Assembly: GCF_016127315.1 (NCBI RefSeq)
Contig: NZ_CP065997.1
Coordinates: 6,758,001-6,822,000 of the forward strand
DNA from: Achromobacter deleyi
Lineage (GTDB): Bacteria; Pseudomonadota; Gammaproteobacteria; Burkholderiales; Burkholderiaceae_B
Reading direction: 5' to 3'
Length of the DNA stretch: 64,000 bases
The notes under the pieces are model-generated. The model searched no databases. It was not told the origin of the DNA and saw only the letters and a list, made by a program, of their open reading frames with translations. The position numbers were made by a program, and so were the translations under genes. Each line of letters starts with the position of its first letter. Within the stretch, counting starts at the first letter, position 1. This document shows positions 28,158 to 37,759 of the stretch, one piece after another.

Positions 28158-29134
28158 ACAAGCGCACTTTGCTCGCCGCGGCATGCTCGGCGATCACCAT
28201 CGGGGCCCTGCCGCTGGCTGGCGCGCAGGCGCAGGACGCCTATCCGGACAAGCCGATCCGCGTGATCATGCCGTGGGCCGCGGGTGGCCCGACCGACGTG
28301 GTGGGCCGCGTGATCGCCGTGCGCATGGGTGAGATCCTCGGCCACCCGCTGGTGATCGAAAGCCGTCCCGGCGCCAGCGGCACCATCGGCGCCGCCCAGG
28401 TCGCGCGCGCGCCGGCCGATGGCTACACCGTGCTGATGAACCCGTCGGTGCAGGGCATCTATCCGGCCCAGTTCAAGAGCCTGACGTTCGATCCGATCAA
28501 GGACTTCCGCATGGTCGGCGTGCTGGGCACGGTGCCGATGGTGGCGGTGGTGCCGCCCGATTCCAAGTTCAAGACCTTCGGCGAACTGATCGCGCAGGCC
28601 AAGGCCCAGCCGGGTTCGCTCAGCTTCGCCTCGCCCGGCGTGGCCACGCTGCCGCACCTGGCCGGCGAGCTGATCAACACCACCACCAAGGCGTCCATCT
28701 CGCACGTCGGCTACCGCGGCAGCAGCCCGGCCCTGACCGACGTCGCTGGCGGTCACGTCGACCTGATGTACGCGCCGCTGGCGCCCGCCCTGCCCCTGAT
28801 CCAGAGCGGCAAGGTGCGCCCGATCGCCGTCACCACCAAGACCCGCCTGGCCGAGCTGCCCGACGTGCCGACCATCGCCGAGAGCGGCCTGCCCGGTTTC
28901 GACATCGTCACCTGGTACGGCATGTGGGTGCCCAAGGACACGCCCGAACCCATCATCGCCAAGCTCAACAAGGCCATGATCGAGGCGTCGCAATCGCCCA
29001 AGGTGGTCGAGGCGCTGAAGTCGCAAGGCACCCTGCCCAGCACCATGAGCTACCAGGAAGCCGAAGCCTTCAACCTGGCCGAAAGCGCGCGCTGGATCAA
29101 GGTCATGAAGGACGCCAACATCCAGCCCGAATAA
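28154..29134 (+). CDS. Tripartite tricarboxylate transporter (Bug/TctC) substrate-binding protein
   Basis: A 326-residue periplasmic protein. A Sec signal peptide ends at GAQAQDAYP (about residue 24). YPDKPIRVIMPWAAGGPTDVVGRVIA and ESRPGASGTIGAAQVARAPADGYT are the TctC/Bug blocks. Such proteins are expanded in Bordetella and relatives and bind carboxylates or amides. No membrane TctAB genes are nearby, which is typical for orphan Bug proteins; it may serve uptake or signalling for the substrate of the divergent cyclase. Coupled to the IclR gene by ATGA. Confidence 0.92.
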   Translation: MNKRTLLAAACSAITIGALPLAGAQAQDAYPDKPIRVIMPWAAGGPTDVVGRVIAVRMGEILGHPLVIESRPGASGTIGAAQVARAPADGYTVLMNPSVQGIYPAQFKSLTFDPIKDFRMVGVLGTVPMVAVVPPDSKFKTFGELIAQAKAQPGSLSFASPGVATLPHLAGELINTTTKASISHVGYRGSSPALTDVAGGHVDLMYAPLAPALPLIQSGKVRPIAVTTKTRLAELPDVPTIAESGLPGFDIVTWYGMWVPKDTPEPIIAKLNKAMIEASQSPKVVEALKSQGTLPSTMSYQEAEAFNLAESARWIKVMKDANIQPE

Positions 29135-29176
29135 GGACTGGACTCGCCCGGCTGATCGCGGCCGGGCGCGCAATGC

Positions 29177-29223
29177 AAACGCCCCACGTCCCGGACGGTC
29201 TCCGGAACGTGGGGCGTTTTTTT
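29177..29223 (+). terminator. Intrinsic terminator after the Bug protein gene
   Basis: AAACGCCCCACGT (29177-29189) pairs with ACGTGGGGCGTTT (29207-29219), with further CCGGA/TCCGG pairing inside and seven T at the end. It lies 43 bp after the stop and may also serve cysM from the other side. Confidence 0.88.
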
Positions 29224-29256
29224 CCTGGACGCGCGGACAAACCCGCGCGCGGCGCG

Positions 29257-30168
29257 TCAGGTATTGAAGACGCCTGTGGACAGGTAGCGGTCGCCGCGGT
29301 CGCAGACGATGAAGACGATGGTCGCGTCATTGACGCGCTCGGCCACGCGCAGGGCGGCGACCAGCGCGCCGGCCGACGAGATGCCGCCGAAGATGCCTTC
29401 TTCGGCCGCCAGGCGGCGCGCCATGACTTCGGCCTCGGCCTGCTGGATGGACTCGTAGGCGTCCACGCGGCTGCGGTCGAAGATCTTGGGCAGATAGGCT
29501 TCCGGCCATTTGCGGATGCCGGGAATCGACGAGCCCTCGGCCGGCTGCGCGCCGACCACCTGCACCGCCGGATTGCGCGACTTCAGGTAGGTGGACACGC
29601 CCATGATGGTGCCGGTGGTGCCCATGGCGCTGACGAAGTGCGTGACGCGGCCTTCGGTCTGGGTCCAGATTTCCGGGCCGGTGGTCTCGATGTGGGCGCG
29701 CGGGTTGTCCGGATTGGCGAACTGGTCCAGCACCACGCCGCGGCCATCGGCCTGCATTTCCGTGGCCAGGTCGCGGGCGTATTCCATGCCGCCCTTGTCG
29801 GCCGGCGTCAGGATCAGCTCGGCGCCATAGGCCGTCATGGCGGCGCGGCGTTCCACCGACAGGTTGTCGGGCATGATCAGGATCATGCGATAGCCGCGCA
29901 TGGCGGCGGCCATGGCCAGCGCGATGCCGGTATTGCCGCTGGTCGCCTCGATCAGCGTGTCGCCCGGCTTGATGTCGCCGCGCTCTTCGGCATGCTTGAT
30001 CATGGAGAGCGCCGGGCGGTCCTTCACCGAGCCGGCCGGATTATTGCCTTCCAGCTTGGCCAGGATGACGTTGCCGCGCGCCGCGCCGGCGGCGCCGGGA
30101 ATGCGCTGCAGGCGCACCAGCGGCGTGTTGCCGACGGTCTGCTCGATAGTGGGATAGGTAGTAGTCAT
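29257..30168 (-). CDS. cysM: Cysteine synthase B (O-acetylserine sulfhydrylase)
   Basis: A 303-residue PLP enzyme forming cysteine from O-acetylserine and sulfide or thiosulfate. EGNNPAGSVKDRPAL holds the PLP lysine, EATSGNTGIALAM the phosphate-binding loop, and SAMGTTGTIMGVSTYLK the glycine loop. The absence of the CysK-type insertion and RRLAAEEGIFGGISSAG fit CysM. It completes the sulfur theme with the cys operon 15 kb away. It stands alone between two opposing units. Confidence 0.95.
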   Translation of the reverse strand: MTTTYPTIEQTVGNTPLVRLQRIPGAAGAARGNVILAKLEGNNPAGSVKDRPALSMIKHAEERGDIKPGDTLIEATSGNTGIALAMAAAMRGYRMILIMPDNLSVERRAAMTAYGAELILTPADKGGMEYARDLATEMQADGRGVVLDQFANPDNPRAHIETTGPEIWTQTEGRVTHFVSAMGTTGTIMGVSTYLKSRNPAVQVVGAQPAEGSSIPGIRKWPEAYLPKIFDRSRVDAYESIQQAEAEVMARRLAAEEGIFGGISSAGALVAALRVAERVNDATIVFIVCDRGDRYLSTGVFNT

Positions 30169-30334
30169 GGAGCCGATGATAACCCCGCCCGGCGCGGCGC
30201 GTCGCCAAAAGCCGCGCTCGCGCCAGGGGTTCCGCGCGGCGGCGGGCGTCGCGGCCCGCCGCCGGCCGGATGGGCGCGGCGCCCGTCCCGGCCACGGTGG
30301 CCGTGGCGGCGCACCAGCCCCATGCTGGCGCCGA

Positions 30335-30889
30335 TCAGGGTCGGGAGACGGCCGCCGCCTTGCCCGCCTTGCCCGCCTTGCCCGCCTGGACCGTGTCCGC
30401 CTGGACCTTGCCCGGCTTGGCGGCCGCGCCGCCCGCCGCCGCGGCCTTGGCGGCGCCCGCCCCTGCCGCGGATCTGGCCCCGGCCGGCGCCGCGACCGCC
30501 GGCTTCACGCCCGCGGCCTTCGGCCCGTCGCCGGCCGCGCCCACCGTCAGGCCGGCGGCCCCCAGCGCCTCGGCCTTTTTCGGGCTGATGCCGCGCACCC
30601 GATCGGCCAGGTCCTGCAGCGACTCGAACTTGCCGGCGCGGTCGCGTTCACTGACGATGGTCTGCGCCGTGCGCGGCCCGATGCCACGGATGGCCTCGAG
30701 CTGCTGCGCGGTGGCGTCGTTCAGGTCCAGCGCCTGCGCGGGCGCGTGCGCCACGCCGGCGGCCAGCAAGGCCACGCCCAGCGCCTGGCGCAATACCGGC
30801 GCGCCACGGCGCGCGGCGGCGCGCTGCGGGCGACGCCAAGGCAATGCCGGCAGGCGGCGGGCGACGGCGGAATGGAGGAAGGGATTCAT
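30335..30889 (-). CDS. ComEA-like helix-hairpin-helix protein
   Basis: A 184-residue exported protein. An Arg-rich N-terminus leads into a hydrophobic segment (about residues 34-52, ending AHAPAQA) that serves as signal or anchor. Two HhH motifs follow (LDLNDATAQQLEAIRGIGPRTAQTI and GKFESLQDLADRVRGISPKKAEAL), the ComEA DNA-binding fold. The last 70 residues are Ala/Gly/Lys-rich low complexity. The likely role is periplasmic DNA binding, as in DNA uptake, though such proteins are also common in non-competent bacteria. ATG 30889 chosen; the longer frame runs into a terminator. Confidence 0.8.
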   Translation of the reverse strand: MNPFLHSAVARRLPALPWRRPQRAAARRGAPVLRQALGVALLAAGVAHAPAQALDLNDATAQQLEAIRGIGPRTAQTIVSERDRAGKFESLQDLADRVRGISPKKAEALGAAGLTVGAAGDGPKAAGVKPAVAAPAGARSAAGAGAAKAAAAGGAAAKPGKVQADTVQAGKAGKAGKAAAVSRP

Positions 30890-31019
30890 TGGACAGGTCT
30901 CCGGAAAAGACGCGGCGCGACGGTTGCCGTGCCACCTCCGGATCATGGCCCGCCCGCCGTGCCGGGCGGGTGCGCGGTGAATGGATTGATCCACCTCGGC
31001 AACTGCGTAGGCGAAAAAA

Positions 31020-31046
31020 AGCCGCCCGGGTGGGCGGCTCTTTTTT
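31020..31046 (-). terminator. Intrinsic terminator of the lapAB-rfaE-rfaD unit
   Basis: AGCCGCCC (31020-31027) pairs with GGGCGGCT (31032-31039) with a 4-nt loop; A- and T-runs on both sides make it usable in both directions. It lies 41 bp after the rfaD stop. Confidence 0.8.
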
Positions 31047-31087
31047 CCTGTCGGCACGGCCACCAGCGGGCGGCGGCCGTTGGCGGC

Positions 31088-32077
31088 CTACGTGCGCGCG
31101 CGCCAGTAGCGCACATACTCGGCCACGCCGGTCTGCACGTCGCGCATGGGGGCGACAAAGCCCGCCGCGCGCAGGCGGCTGACGTCGGCCTGGGTGTAGC
31201 TCTGGTAACGGCCCTTCAGGTCGTCCGGGAACGGGATGTAGCGGATCAGGTCCAGCTCGACCAGCTGGGCCAGCGTCAGCTGCGCCTCGCCGCGTTCGGC
31301 GCGCAGCGTGTTCACCACCGCCGCGGCGACGTCGTTGAACGGCTGGGCCCGGCCTGTGCCGCAATTGAACACGCCCGACTGCTCCGGGTGGTCCAGGAAG
31401 TGCAGATTGACCGCCACCACGTCCTCGACCGAGATGAAGTCGCGGCTCTGGCCGCCGTCCACATAGCCGTCCCAGCCGGCGAACAGGCGCACGTGGCCGT
31501 GCTCCAGGAACTGGTTCATGTTGTGGAAGGCCACCGACGCCATGCGGCCCTTGTGCTGCTCGTGCGGACCGTAGACGTTGAAGTAGCGCAGGCCGACGAC
31601 CTGGGCGGTCAGGGAGTCCATGCGCTTGCGCAGCACCTGGTCGAACAGCAGCTTGGAATAGCCGTAGACGTTCAGCGGGCCTTCGTTGGCCGGGTCTTCC
31701 ACGTAGATCGACGAGCCGCCGTAGACCGCGGCCGACGAGGCATACAGGAACGGAATGCGACGCGCCTGGCAGAACTCGAACAGCTCCAGCGTGACGCGGT
31801 AGTTGTTGTCCAGCATGTAGCGGCCGTTGCGCTCGGTGGTGTCCGAGCAGGCGCCCTGGTGCAGCACGGCGCGGATCTCCGGCAGGCTGCCGTCGGCGAC
31901 GCGGCGACGGAAGTCGTCCTTGTCCATGTAGTCGGCGATCTTGCAGTCGACCAGGTTGACGAACTTGTCGCCCTCGGTCAGGTCATCGACCGCGATGATG
32001 TCCTCGATCCCGCGGCGGTTCAGGCCACGCACCAGGTTGCTGCCAATGAAGCCCGCGGCTCCGGTAACGACGATCAT
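31088..32077 (-). CDS. rfaD: ADP-L-glycero-D-manno-heptose 6-epimerase
   Basis: A 329-residue short-chain dehydrogenase/epimerase (RfaD/HldD) making the LPS inner-core heptose precursor. The NAD(P) motif is [10 protein letters not shown] (residues 5-14), the active-site motif is YGYSK, and [21 protein letters not shown] is the family block. An AGGAGAACTCTC ribosome site precedes ATG 32077. It overlaps rfaE1 by 4 nt. The open frame upstream to 32179 is not used. Confidence 0.96.
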   Translation of the reverse strand: MIVVTGAAGFIGSNLVRGLNRRGIEDIIAVDDLTEGDKFVNLVDCKIADYMDKDDFRRRVADGSLPEIRAVLHQGACSDTTERNGRYMLDNNYRVTLELFEFCQARRIPFLYASSAAVYGGSSIYVEDPANEGPLNVYGYSKLLFDQVLRKRMDSLTAQVVGLRYFNVYGPHEQHKGRMASVAFHNMNQFLEHGHVRLFAGWDGYVDGGQSRDFISVEDVVAVNLHFLDHPEQSGVFNCGTGRAQPFNDVAAAVVNTLRAERGEAQLTLAQLVELDLIRYIPFPDDLKGRYQSYTQADVSRLRAAGFVAPMRDVQTGVAEYVRYWRART

Positions 32078-33015
32078 GAGAGTTCTCCTGCCAGTTCGGC
32101 GGCGGTGACGACGGACGTGCCCAGCTTGCCCACGGCGATGCCCCCGGCCCGGTTGGCCCAGCCCATGGCATCCGCCCACGGCAGGCCGATGGCGCGCGAG
32201 ACGGCCAGCGTCGCCAGCACGGTATCGCCCGCGCCGGACACGTCGAACACCTCGTGCGCCTGCGCGTCGACGTGCTCGCGGCCCATGTCGGTAAACAAAG
32301 TCATGCCCTGCTCGGAACGCGTCACGAGCAAGGCTTCCAGGTCCAGATCGGCGCGCAGGCGCTGCGCGCGATCGGTCAGTTCGGATTCGGAATTCCAGCG
32401 GCCCACGGCCTGCTGCATTTCGGAACGGTTGGGCGTGACCAGCGTAGCGCCGCGATAGCGCGAATAGTCGTCGCCCTTGGGATCGACCAGCACCGGAATG
32501 CCGGCGCTGCGCGCCAGCGCGATCAGCGACTCGACCCGGGTCAGCACGCCCTTGGCGTAATCGGACAGCACCACGATGTCGTGGTTGGCCAGGTGGCGCG
32601 CCAGCGCGGCGTCGATGCTGTCGAGCGCCTCCTGGGCAGGATGCTGCTCGAAGTCGACGCGCAGCAGCTGCTGCTGGCGGCCCAGCACGCGCATCTTCAG
32701 CGTGGTGTGCAGGCTCTGGTCGGCGATCAGGTCGGCCTGGATGCCGGCCTCGGTGGCCAGGCGCCGCACGCTGTCGCCGGCCTCGTCCTCGCCCAGCACG
32801 CCCACCAGCGTGACATGGCCGCCGAGCGCGGCGACGTTGCGCGCCACGTTGGCCGCGCCACCCAGGCGGTCCTCGCGGCGCGCGACACGCACCACCGGCA
32901 CTGGCGCCTCGGGGGAAATACGCTCCACCTCGCCGAACCAGTAGCGGTCCAGCATGACATCGCCCACCACGAGCACGCGGCTATGCGAAATGGATTCGGC
33001 GGGAAATTGGCTCAT
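32074..33015 (-). CDS. rfaE1: D-glycero-beta-D-manno-heptose-7-phosphate kinase (RfaE domain I)
   Basis: A 313-residue PfkB-family kinase. [15 protein letters not shown] is the sugar-binding block and [15 protein letters not shown] the ATP/anion-hole signature. It is the stand-alone kinase half (HldA-like); the ADP-transferase domain of the bifunctional HldE is absent and must be encoded elsewhere. It supplies heptose-1,7-bisphosphate for LPS core. Overlaps lapB and rfaD by 4 nt on each side. Confidence 0.94.
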   Translation of the reverse strand: MSQFPAESISHSRVLVVGDVMLDRYWFGEVERISPEAPVPVVRVARREDRLGGAANVARNVAALGGHVTLVGVLGEDEAGDSVRRLATEAGIQADLIADQSLHTTLKMRVLGRQQQLLRVDFEQHPAQEALDSIDAALARHLANHDIVVLSDYAKGVLTRVESLIALARSAGIPVLVDPKGDDYSRYRGATLVTPNRSEMQQAVGRWNSESELTDRAQRLRADLDLEALLVTRSEQGMTLFTDMGREHVDAQAHEVFDVSGAGDTVLATLAVSRAIGLPWADAMGWANRAGGIAVGKLGTSVVTAAELAGELS

Positions 33016-34229
33016 TCAAGTTCTTCCAGACGACGCGGCGCGTAGGTTTCCCAGGCGTTGCAGCCAGGACATTGCCAATAGAAGCGGCGCGCTTGAAAAC
33101 CGCAGCTCCGGCACGCGTAGCGGTCCAGTCGTTGCGTATGCTTGTGGATCAGGCTGCGCAGCAGCGTCAGGTCGGCCCCGGGCACGGGGCCCTGTTCGGT
33201 GGCGCCTTCCGAATTGGCCAGTTCGGCTTCCAGCAGGCGATCCAGGCCGAGCAGCGACGGATGACTGCGCAGGGCGCCGCGGGCGAACGCCCAGGCCGGC
33301 GCCGAGCCCTGCTGCACTCGCAGCTCGCGGAACACGACGTTGAACAGGTCGAGCGAAGCGTGGCGGGCATACTGCCGCTGCAGCAGTTCCAGCCCGGCTT
33401 CGGCCTGGCCGGCGGCGCGGTAGTTGGCCAGCAACTGCTCGGCCACCAGCCCGGCGTACTCGGCCGCGTCGGTCATGACCGACTCCAGGTACAGGCGCTC
33501 GCGCTTGGGGTCCTGCTCGATCAGCGCCAGGCGCGCGCGCAGCATGGCGGTGCGCACCACGGCGCCCTTGCTCGACATGCCGGCGTCGGCGGTCGACAAG
33601 GCGTGGTCGGCGGCGTCCAGGGCGGCGTGCGCGGCATCGACGTTGGGCGGCTTGGCCGCCAGCGCCGTCGAGGCCTGCTCGCAGTAGTAATGCACGATCT
33701 GCGGCACCGGCTCGTCCACCAGGCCGTGCAGCGTCTTGACGGCCTCGATGGCGCGCGGCCAGTCGTGTTCGGATTCGTAGATGCGGATCAGCGACCGCAG
33801 CGCGGGCAAGGCGTAGCGGGTGTCCTTGAGCTGCTCGAAGCCGCTTTCGGCACGGTCGAGCATGCCGGCCTTGAGGAAGTCCTGCGCCAGTTCGTGCTGC
33901 GCGTGCTCGCGCTCGGCCGCTGGCAGGTCGGAACGGTTCAGCAGGCTCTGGTGCACCCGGATGGCGCGTTCCATTTCGCCGCGGCGACGGAACAGGCTGC
34001 CCAGCGCGAAGTGCAGTTCGGTGGTCTCTGGATCGAGCTTGGCCACCTCGACGAACGCGTCGATGGCGCGGTCGGGCTGCTCATTGAGCAGGAAGTTCAG
34101 GCCCCGAAAATACGAATCGGGCAGGCTGCGGGTCTCCCGCAGCATCTGCCGGATGTCGAAGCGCGCGGCCAGCCAGCCGAGCGCGAACAACACCGGCACG
34201 AATATCAACCACCAAGGTTCAAAATCCAC
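33012..34229 (-). CDS. lapB: LPS assembly protein LapB (YciM)
   Basis: A 405-residue protein with an N-terminal membrane anchor (WWLIFVPVLFALGWLAARF), a run of TPR repeats (about residues 35-345) and a C-terminal rubredoxin-like zinc site (YACRSCGFQ and WQCPGCNAW). LapB recruits LpxC to FtsH and so limits LPS synthesis. The start is a GTG at 34229, giving MDFEPWW directly before the membrane helix; the ribosome site is weak. It sits between lapA and rfaE1, which agrees with an LPS role. Confidence 0.93.
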   Translation of the reverse strand: MDFEPWWLIFVPVLFALGWLAARFDIRQMLRETRSLPDSYFRGLNFLLNEQPDRAIDAFVEVAKLDPETTELHFALGSLFRRRGEMERAIRVHQSLLNRSDLPAAEREHAQHELAQDFLKAGMLDRAESGFEQLKDTRYALPALRSLIRIYESEHDWPRAIEAVKTLHGLVDEPVPQIVHYYCEQASTALAAKPPNVDAAHAALDAADHALSTADAGMSSKGAVVRTAMLRARLALIEQDPKRERLYLESVMTDAAEYAGLVAEQLLANYRAAGQAEAGLELLQRQYARHASLDLFNVVFRELRVQQGSAPAWAFARGALRSHPSLLGLDRLLEAELANSEGATEQGPVPGADLTLLRSLIHKHTQRLDRYACRSCGFQARRFYWQCPGCNAWETYAPRRLEELE

Positions 34230-34289
34230 TATGCGGGCTCTTGCGTAGATTCATGCGGAAAAGAAAGGCTTGCGGACGGCGCGGCGCCG

Positions 34290-34604
34290 TCACAGCGGCG
34301 ACATCGGCGCGACGGCTTCCGGCGGCACGGCCGGGGTCGTGCCATTCACGGCGGCCTGCACACGGTCGAGCTCGCGGCGCAGGCGGATGGCCTCGCGGCG
34401 GCGGCGCATGGCGGCCGGCACGGTCAGCAGCAGGCCGAACAGGGCGCCGACCACGAACACCACCAGCATGACGACGATCAGCGGCACATCCTGCACCACG
34501 TAATCGGCGTAGAACTTCACGGCGACGGGGTCGGTGTTCTTCAACGCGAACATCAATACCGCCACGAACACGAGCAATCGCAGGGCCCAGACAAGGTAGC
34601 GCAT
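34290..34604 (-). CDS. lapA: LapA-domain membrane protein
   Basis: A 104-residue inner-membrane protein with two hydrophobic helices (about residues 3-22 and 41-65) and a short charged coiled segment (MRRRREAIRLRRELDRVQA). This is the LapA/DUF1049 layout; LapA is the partner of LapB. An AGGAGC lies upstream of ATG 34604. It is 60 bp before lapB. The frame remains open upstream through ihfB in another phase, which is spurious. Confidence 0.9.
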   Translation of the reverse strand: MRYLVWALRLLVFVAVLMFALKNTDPVAVKFYADYVVQDVPLIVVMLVVFVVGALFGLLLTVPAAMRRRREAIRLRRELDRVQAAVNGTTPAVPPEAVAPMSPL

Positions 34605-34662
34605 GACGCATGCTCCTAAGAATTCGAGAGGGTCAATTGTAAGCGACCTCTGCAAAAACAAA

Positions 34663-34684
34663 GCCCCTTGATTGCTCAAGGGGC
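34663..34684 (-). terminator. Intrinsic terminator after ihfB
   Basis: GCCCCTTGA (34663-34671) pairs with TCAAGGGGC (34676-34684), loop TTGC, followed on the minus strand by TTTGTTTTTG. It lies 48 bp after the ihfB stop and separates rpsA-ihfB from lapAB, at least in part. Confidence 0.8.
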
Positions 34685-34731
34685 GTTGCTCGCGGTCCGA
34701 TCTGCCCGAAGGCAGCTTGCTGGCCGTGCCG

Positions 34732-35091
34732 TCAATGCATGGCGTGCATGCTCGCCATGGACGGCATCGGTTCACTCGATCCAGAGGATTGAGCGTCCTC
34801 GTCATTGCCGCCGACCAAATCCACCCGCTCGCGCAATTCCTTGCCCGCCTTGAAGTGCGGCACCTGTTTGCCAGGCACCAGCACTTGTTCGCCGGATTTC
34901 GGATTGCGGCCGATACGGGGAGACCGCTGCGACAGCGAGAAGCTGCCAAAACCGCGGATCTCGATGCGCTGGCCCGAGGCCAGGGCCTGGGTCATTGCAT
35001 CGAGCACGGTCTTGACCGCGTAATCGGTGTCGCGGGCGGCCAGCTGAGGATAGCGGGCCGCCAAGGCGGCGATCAGCTCCGACTTGGTCAC
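34732..35091 (-). CDS. ihfB: Integration host factor subunit beta
   Basis: A 119-residue HU/IHF-family DNA-bending protein. [37 protein letters not shown] and the arm-tip region [19 protein letters not shown] identify IHF-beta. The standard fold ends at about residue 94; a 25-residue tail follows that is acidic then rich in Met and His (M109, M112, M115, M118, H116, H119). It begins 3 bp after the rpsA stop, the classic rpsA-ihfB arrangement. Confidence 0.95.
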   Translation of the reverse strand: MTKSELIAALAARYPQLAARDTDYAVKTVLDAMTQALASGQRIEIRGFGSFSLSQRSPRIGRNPKSGEQVLVPGKQVPHFKAGKELRERVDLVGGNDEDAQSSGSSEPMPSMASMHAMH

Positions 35092-35094
35092 GAA

Positions 35095-36807
35095 TTAACC
35101 GTCGTTGCGCTGTTGGTCCAGCTTGGCCTTCAGCAGCGCGCCGAGGTTGGTGGTGCCGGACGAAGCGCTGGCGTCGGACATGCGCTGGATCGTTTCGGCG
35201 GTTTCGGCGTTGTCACGGGCCTTGATCGACAGCTGGATCGAACGCGTCTTGCGGTCGATGTTGACGATCATGGCTTCGATGTTCTCGCCGGCGTTCAGCA
35301 CGGTGGTGGCATCTTCGACGCGGCCCGAGGAAATCTCGGAAGCGCGCAGGTAGCCTTCGACGTCCACGGACAGCGTCACGACGGCGCCCTTGGCTTCGAC
35401 CGACTTGATGGTGCCCGGAACCACGGCGCCCTTGTCGAACGTGGCAACGAAGTTGTTGAAGGGGTCGCCTTCCAGCTGCTTGATGCCCAGCGAGATGCGT
35501 TCCTTGTCGGTATCGATGCCCAGAACCACGGCTTCGATCTCGTCGCCCTTCTTGAAGTTGCGCACGGCTTCTTCGCCGGTTTCCGTCCACGACAGGTCGG
35601 ACAGGTGAACCAGGCCATCGATGCCGCCGGGCAGGCCGACGAACACGCCGAAGTCGGTGATCGACTTGATGGCGCCGCGGACCTTGTCACCACGCTTGAA
35701 GTTGGTGGCGAACTCTTCCCACGGGTTCTGGCGGCACTGCTTCATGCCCAGCGAGATGCGACGACGGTCTTCGTCGATTTCCAGGACCATGACTTCGACT
35801 TCTTCGCCCAGGGTCACGACCTTGCGCGGATCGACGTTCTTGTTGGTCCAGTCCATTTCGGAGACGTGCACCAGGCCTTCGATGCCGGCTTCGACTTCAA
35901 CGAACGCGCCGTAGTCGGTCAGGTTGGTGACCTTGCCGAACAGGCGGGTGCCTTGCGGGTAGCGGCGAGCCAGGCCCACCCACGGATCTTCGCCCAGCTG
36001 CTTGACGCCCAGCGAGACGCGGCTCTTTTCCTGGTCGAACTTGAGGACCTTGGCTTCGACTTCCTGACCCACTTGCAGGACTTCGGAGGGGTGACGCACA
36101 CGGCGCCAGGCCATGTCGGTGATGTGCAGCAGGCCGTCGATGCCGCCCAGGTCCACGAACGCGCCGTAGTCGGTGATGTTCTTGACCACGCCCTTGACCA
36201 CGGCACCTTCGTGCAGGGTTTCGAGCAGCTTCTGACGCTCTTCGCCCATGCTGGCTTCCAGCACCTGGCGACGCGACAGCACGACGTTGTTGCGCTTGCG
36301 GTCGAGCTTGATGACCTTGAATTCGAGGGTCTTGCCTTCGTACGGGGTCGTGTCCTTGACCGGACGCAGATCCACCAGCGAACCCGGCAGGAACGCGCGG
36401 ATGCCGTTGGTCATGACGGTCAGGCCGCCCTTCACCTTGCCGGTGATGGTGCCGGTGACCAGCTCGCCGTTTTCCAGGGCCTTTTCCAGTTGCAGCCAGG
36501 CCGACAGGCGCTTGGCGCGGTCACGCGACAGGATGGTGTCGCCGTAGCCGTTTTCCAGGGAATCGATGGCCACCGAGACGAAATCGCCGGGTTGCACTTC
36601 GAGCTCGCCCTGGTCGTTCAGGAACTCTTCCAGGGGGATCAGCGCTTCGGACTTCAGGCCGGCGTTGACGACGACGAAGTTGTGGTCGACGCGCACGACT
36701 TCAGCGCTGATGACCTCGCCGGACTTCATGTCCTGGCTCTTGAGGCTCTGGGCGAAAAGGTCGGCGAAACTTTCGCCGCCGGTGGCGGTAGTGGAAACGG
36801 AAGACAT
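35095..36807 (-). CDS. rpsA: 30S ribosomal protein S1
   Basis: A 570-residue S1 with six S1 (OB-fold) domains, recognisable by repeated GxVxxxxxYGAFVxxx...GLxHxS blocks. It delivers mRNA to the 30S subunit. The start [22 protein letters not shown] at 36807 is the expected betaproteobacterial N-terminus; an ATG five codons earlier (36822, MDFNPM) is possible. Neither has a clear Shine-Dalgarno sequence, as for many rpsA genes. Transcription is probably separate from cmk because of the terminator in between. Confidence 0.96.
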   Translation of the reverse strand: MSSVSTTATGGESFADLFAQSLKSQDMKSGEVISAEVVRVDHNFVVVNAGLKSEALIPLEEFLNDQGELEVQPGDFVSVAIDSLENGYGDTILSRDRAKRLSAWLQLEKALENGELVTGTITGKVKGGLTVMTNGIRAFLPGSLVDLRPVKDTTPYEGKTLEFKVIKLDRKRNNVVLSRRQVLEASMGEERQKLLETLHEGAVVKGVVKNITDYGAFVDLGGIDGLLHITDMAWRRVRHPSEVLQVGQEVEAKVLKFDQEKSRVSLGVKQLGEDPWVGLARRYPQGTRLFGKVTNLTDYGAFVEVEAGIEGLVHVSEMDWTNKNVDPRKVVTLGEEVEVMVLEIDEDRRRISLGMKQCRQNPWEEFATNFKRGDKVRGAIKSITDFGVFVGLPGGIDGLVHLSDLSWTETGEEAVRNFKKGDEIEAVVLGIDTDKERISLGIKQLEGDPFNNFVATFDKGAVVPGTIKSVEAKGAVVTLSVDVEGYLRASEISSGRVEDATTVLNAGENIEAMIVNIDRKTRSIQLSIKARDNAETAETIQRMSDASASSGTTNLGALLKAKLDQQRNDG

Positions 36808-36950
36808 GGGGTTGAAATCCATTGGGCCAAAATGGCCGTTAAAAACACACCGCAGCGGATTGCCCGCCACAGTGGAGTCAAAATGCCTGCCTGCCGGTTT
36901 GCCCTTGCGGGGTGTCCCGTGGGGGGTTCGCCTGGCGAAGACAGGGCCGA

Positions 36951-37007
36951 TAAAAAAAACGACTGGCGGATACCCGCCATTCAAACGATTGGCGGGGATA
37001 CCCGCCA
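36951..37007 (-). terminator. Tandem-hairpin terminator after cmk
   Basis: Two near-identical hairpins (TGGCGG/CCGCCA at 36964-36979 and TGGCGGG/CCCGCCA at 36990-37007) are followed on the minus strand by GTCG and eight T (36952-36959). They lie 33 bp after the cmk stop and end the supraoperon before rpsA. Confidence 0.85.
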
Positions 37008-37039
37008 TTCATACATTCAGCGAATGCCTGCCCTGCTGC

Positions 37040-37729
37040 TTACTTAGCGGGGCTGGCCTGCCAGAGATCCAGTATTGCCTGCACGGTCTCCGCAATCGTC
37101 AGGTTCGACGAATCCAGCACGTGTGCATCCGCTGCGGGAGCAAGCGGCGCCGTGGCGCGCTGCGTGTCGCGGGCATCCCGCTCGCGCATATCCCGCAAAA
37201 GGTCGTCTAGATTAGCAGAAATTCCCTTTTCGATCAACTGCTTACGCCGCCGCTCGGCTCGTGCGACCACATCGGCCACCAGGAACACCTTCAGGGACGC
37301 ATCAGGGAACACCACCGTGCCCATGTCGCGGCCATCGGCCACCAGACCGGGAAGCAGGCGGAACGCGCGCTGGCGCTCGAGCAGAGCCTGCCGCACGCCG
37401 GGGAACGCAGCCACGCGCGACGCGAAATTGCCGACGGCCTCGCGGCGGATTTCATGGCCGACGTCGGCGCCTTCCAGATAGACGTGGGGGCCGTCGAAAC
37501 GCACATCCAGCGTCTCGGCCACCCGCGCCACGGCGGGCTCGTCGGCCGCGTCGACGCCGCGGTTGATCGCCGCCAGGGCGGTCAGCCGGTATAGCGCGCC
37601 GCTGTCCAGCACCGCCCAGCCCAGCGCCTTGGCGACGCGGTGGGCGACGGTGCCCTTGCCCGAGGCGGTGGGGCCGTCGATGGTGATGACGGGAGCGGCG
37701 GAAGTCACGGTCGGATCAGTCGAAGTCAT
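37040..37729 (-). CDS. cmk: Cytidylate kinase
   Basis: A 229-residue (d)CMP kinase. The P-loop is [11 protein letters not shown], followed by [26 protein letters not shown] and the LID region RAERRRKQL. It phosphorylates CMP/dCMP in nucleotide salvage and lipid/LPS CTP supply. It lies 30 bp after aroA and is the last gene of the gyrA-serC-pheA-hisC-tyrA-aroA-cmk run. Length and motifs are normal. Confidence 0.96.
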   Translation of the reverse strand: MTSTDPTVTSAAPVITIDGPTASGKGTVAHRVAKALGWAVLDSGALYRLTALAAINRGVDAADEPAVARVAETLDVRFDGPHVYLEGADVGHEIRREAVGNFASRVAAFPGVRQALLERQRAFRLLPGLVADGRDMGTVVFPDASLKVFLVADVVARAERRRKQLIEKGISANLDDLLRDMRERDARDTQRATAPLAPAADAHVLDSSNLTIAETVQAILDLWQASPAK

Positions 37730-37759
37730 GTAAGGGAAATGGGCCGAAGCCCGTGGTCG

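Noticed and set aside
30335..30560. Ala/Gly/Lys repeats at the end of the HhH gene considered as a nucleotide repeat array
   Set aside because: Short repeats (GCCCGCCTT) arise from low-complexity protein coding in the ComEA-like tail; no regular unit and no CRISPR spacing.
34672..37047. A 791-codon open frame on the plus strand
   Set aside because: Spans ihfB, rpsA and the terminators in antisense. It reads repeats only because the S1 domains repeat.
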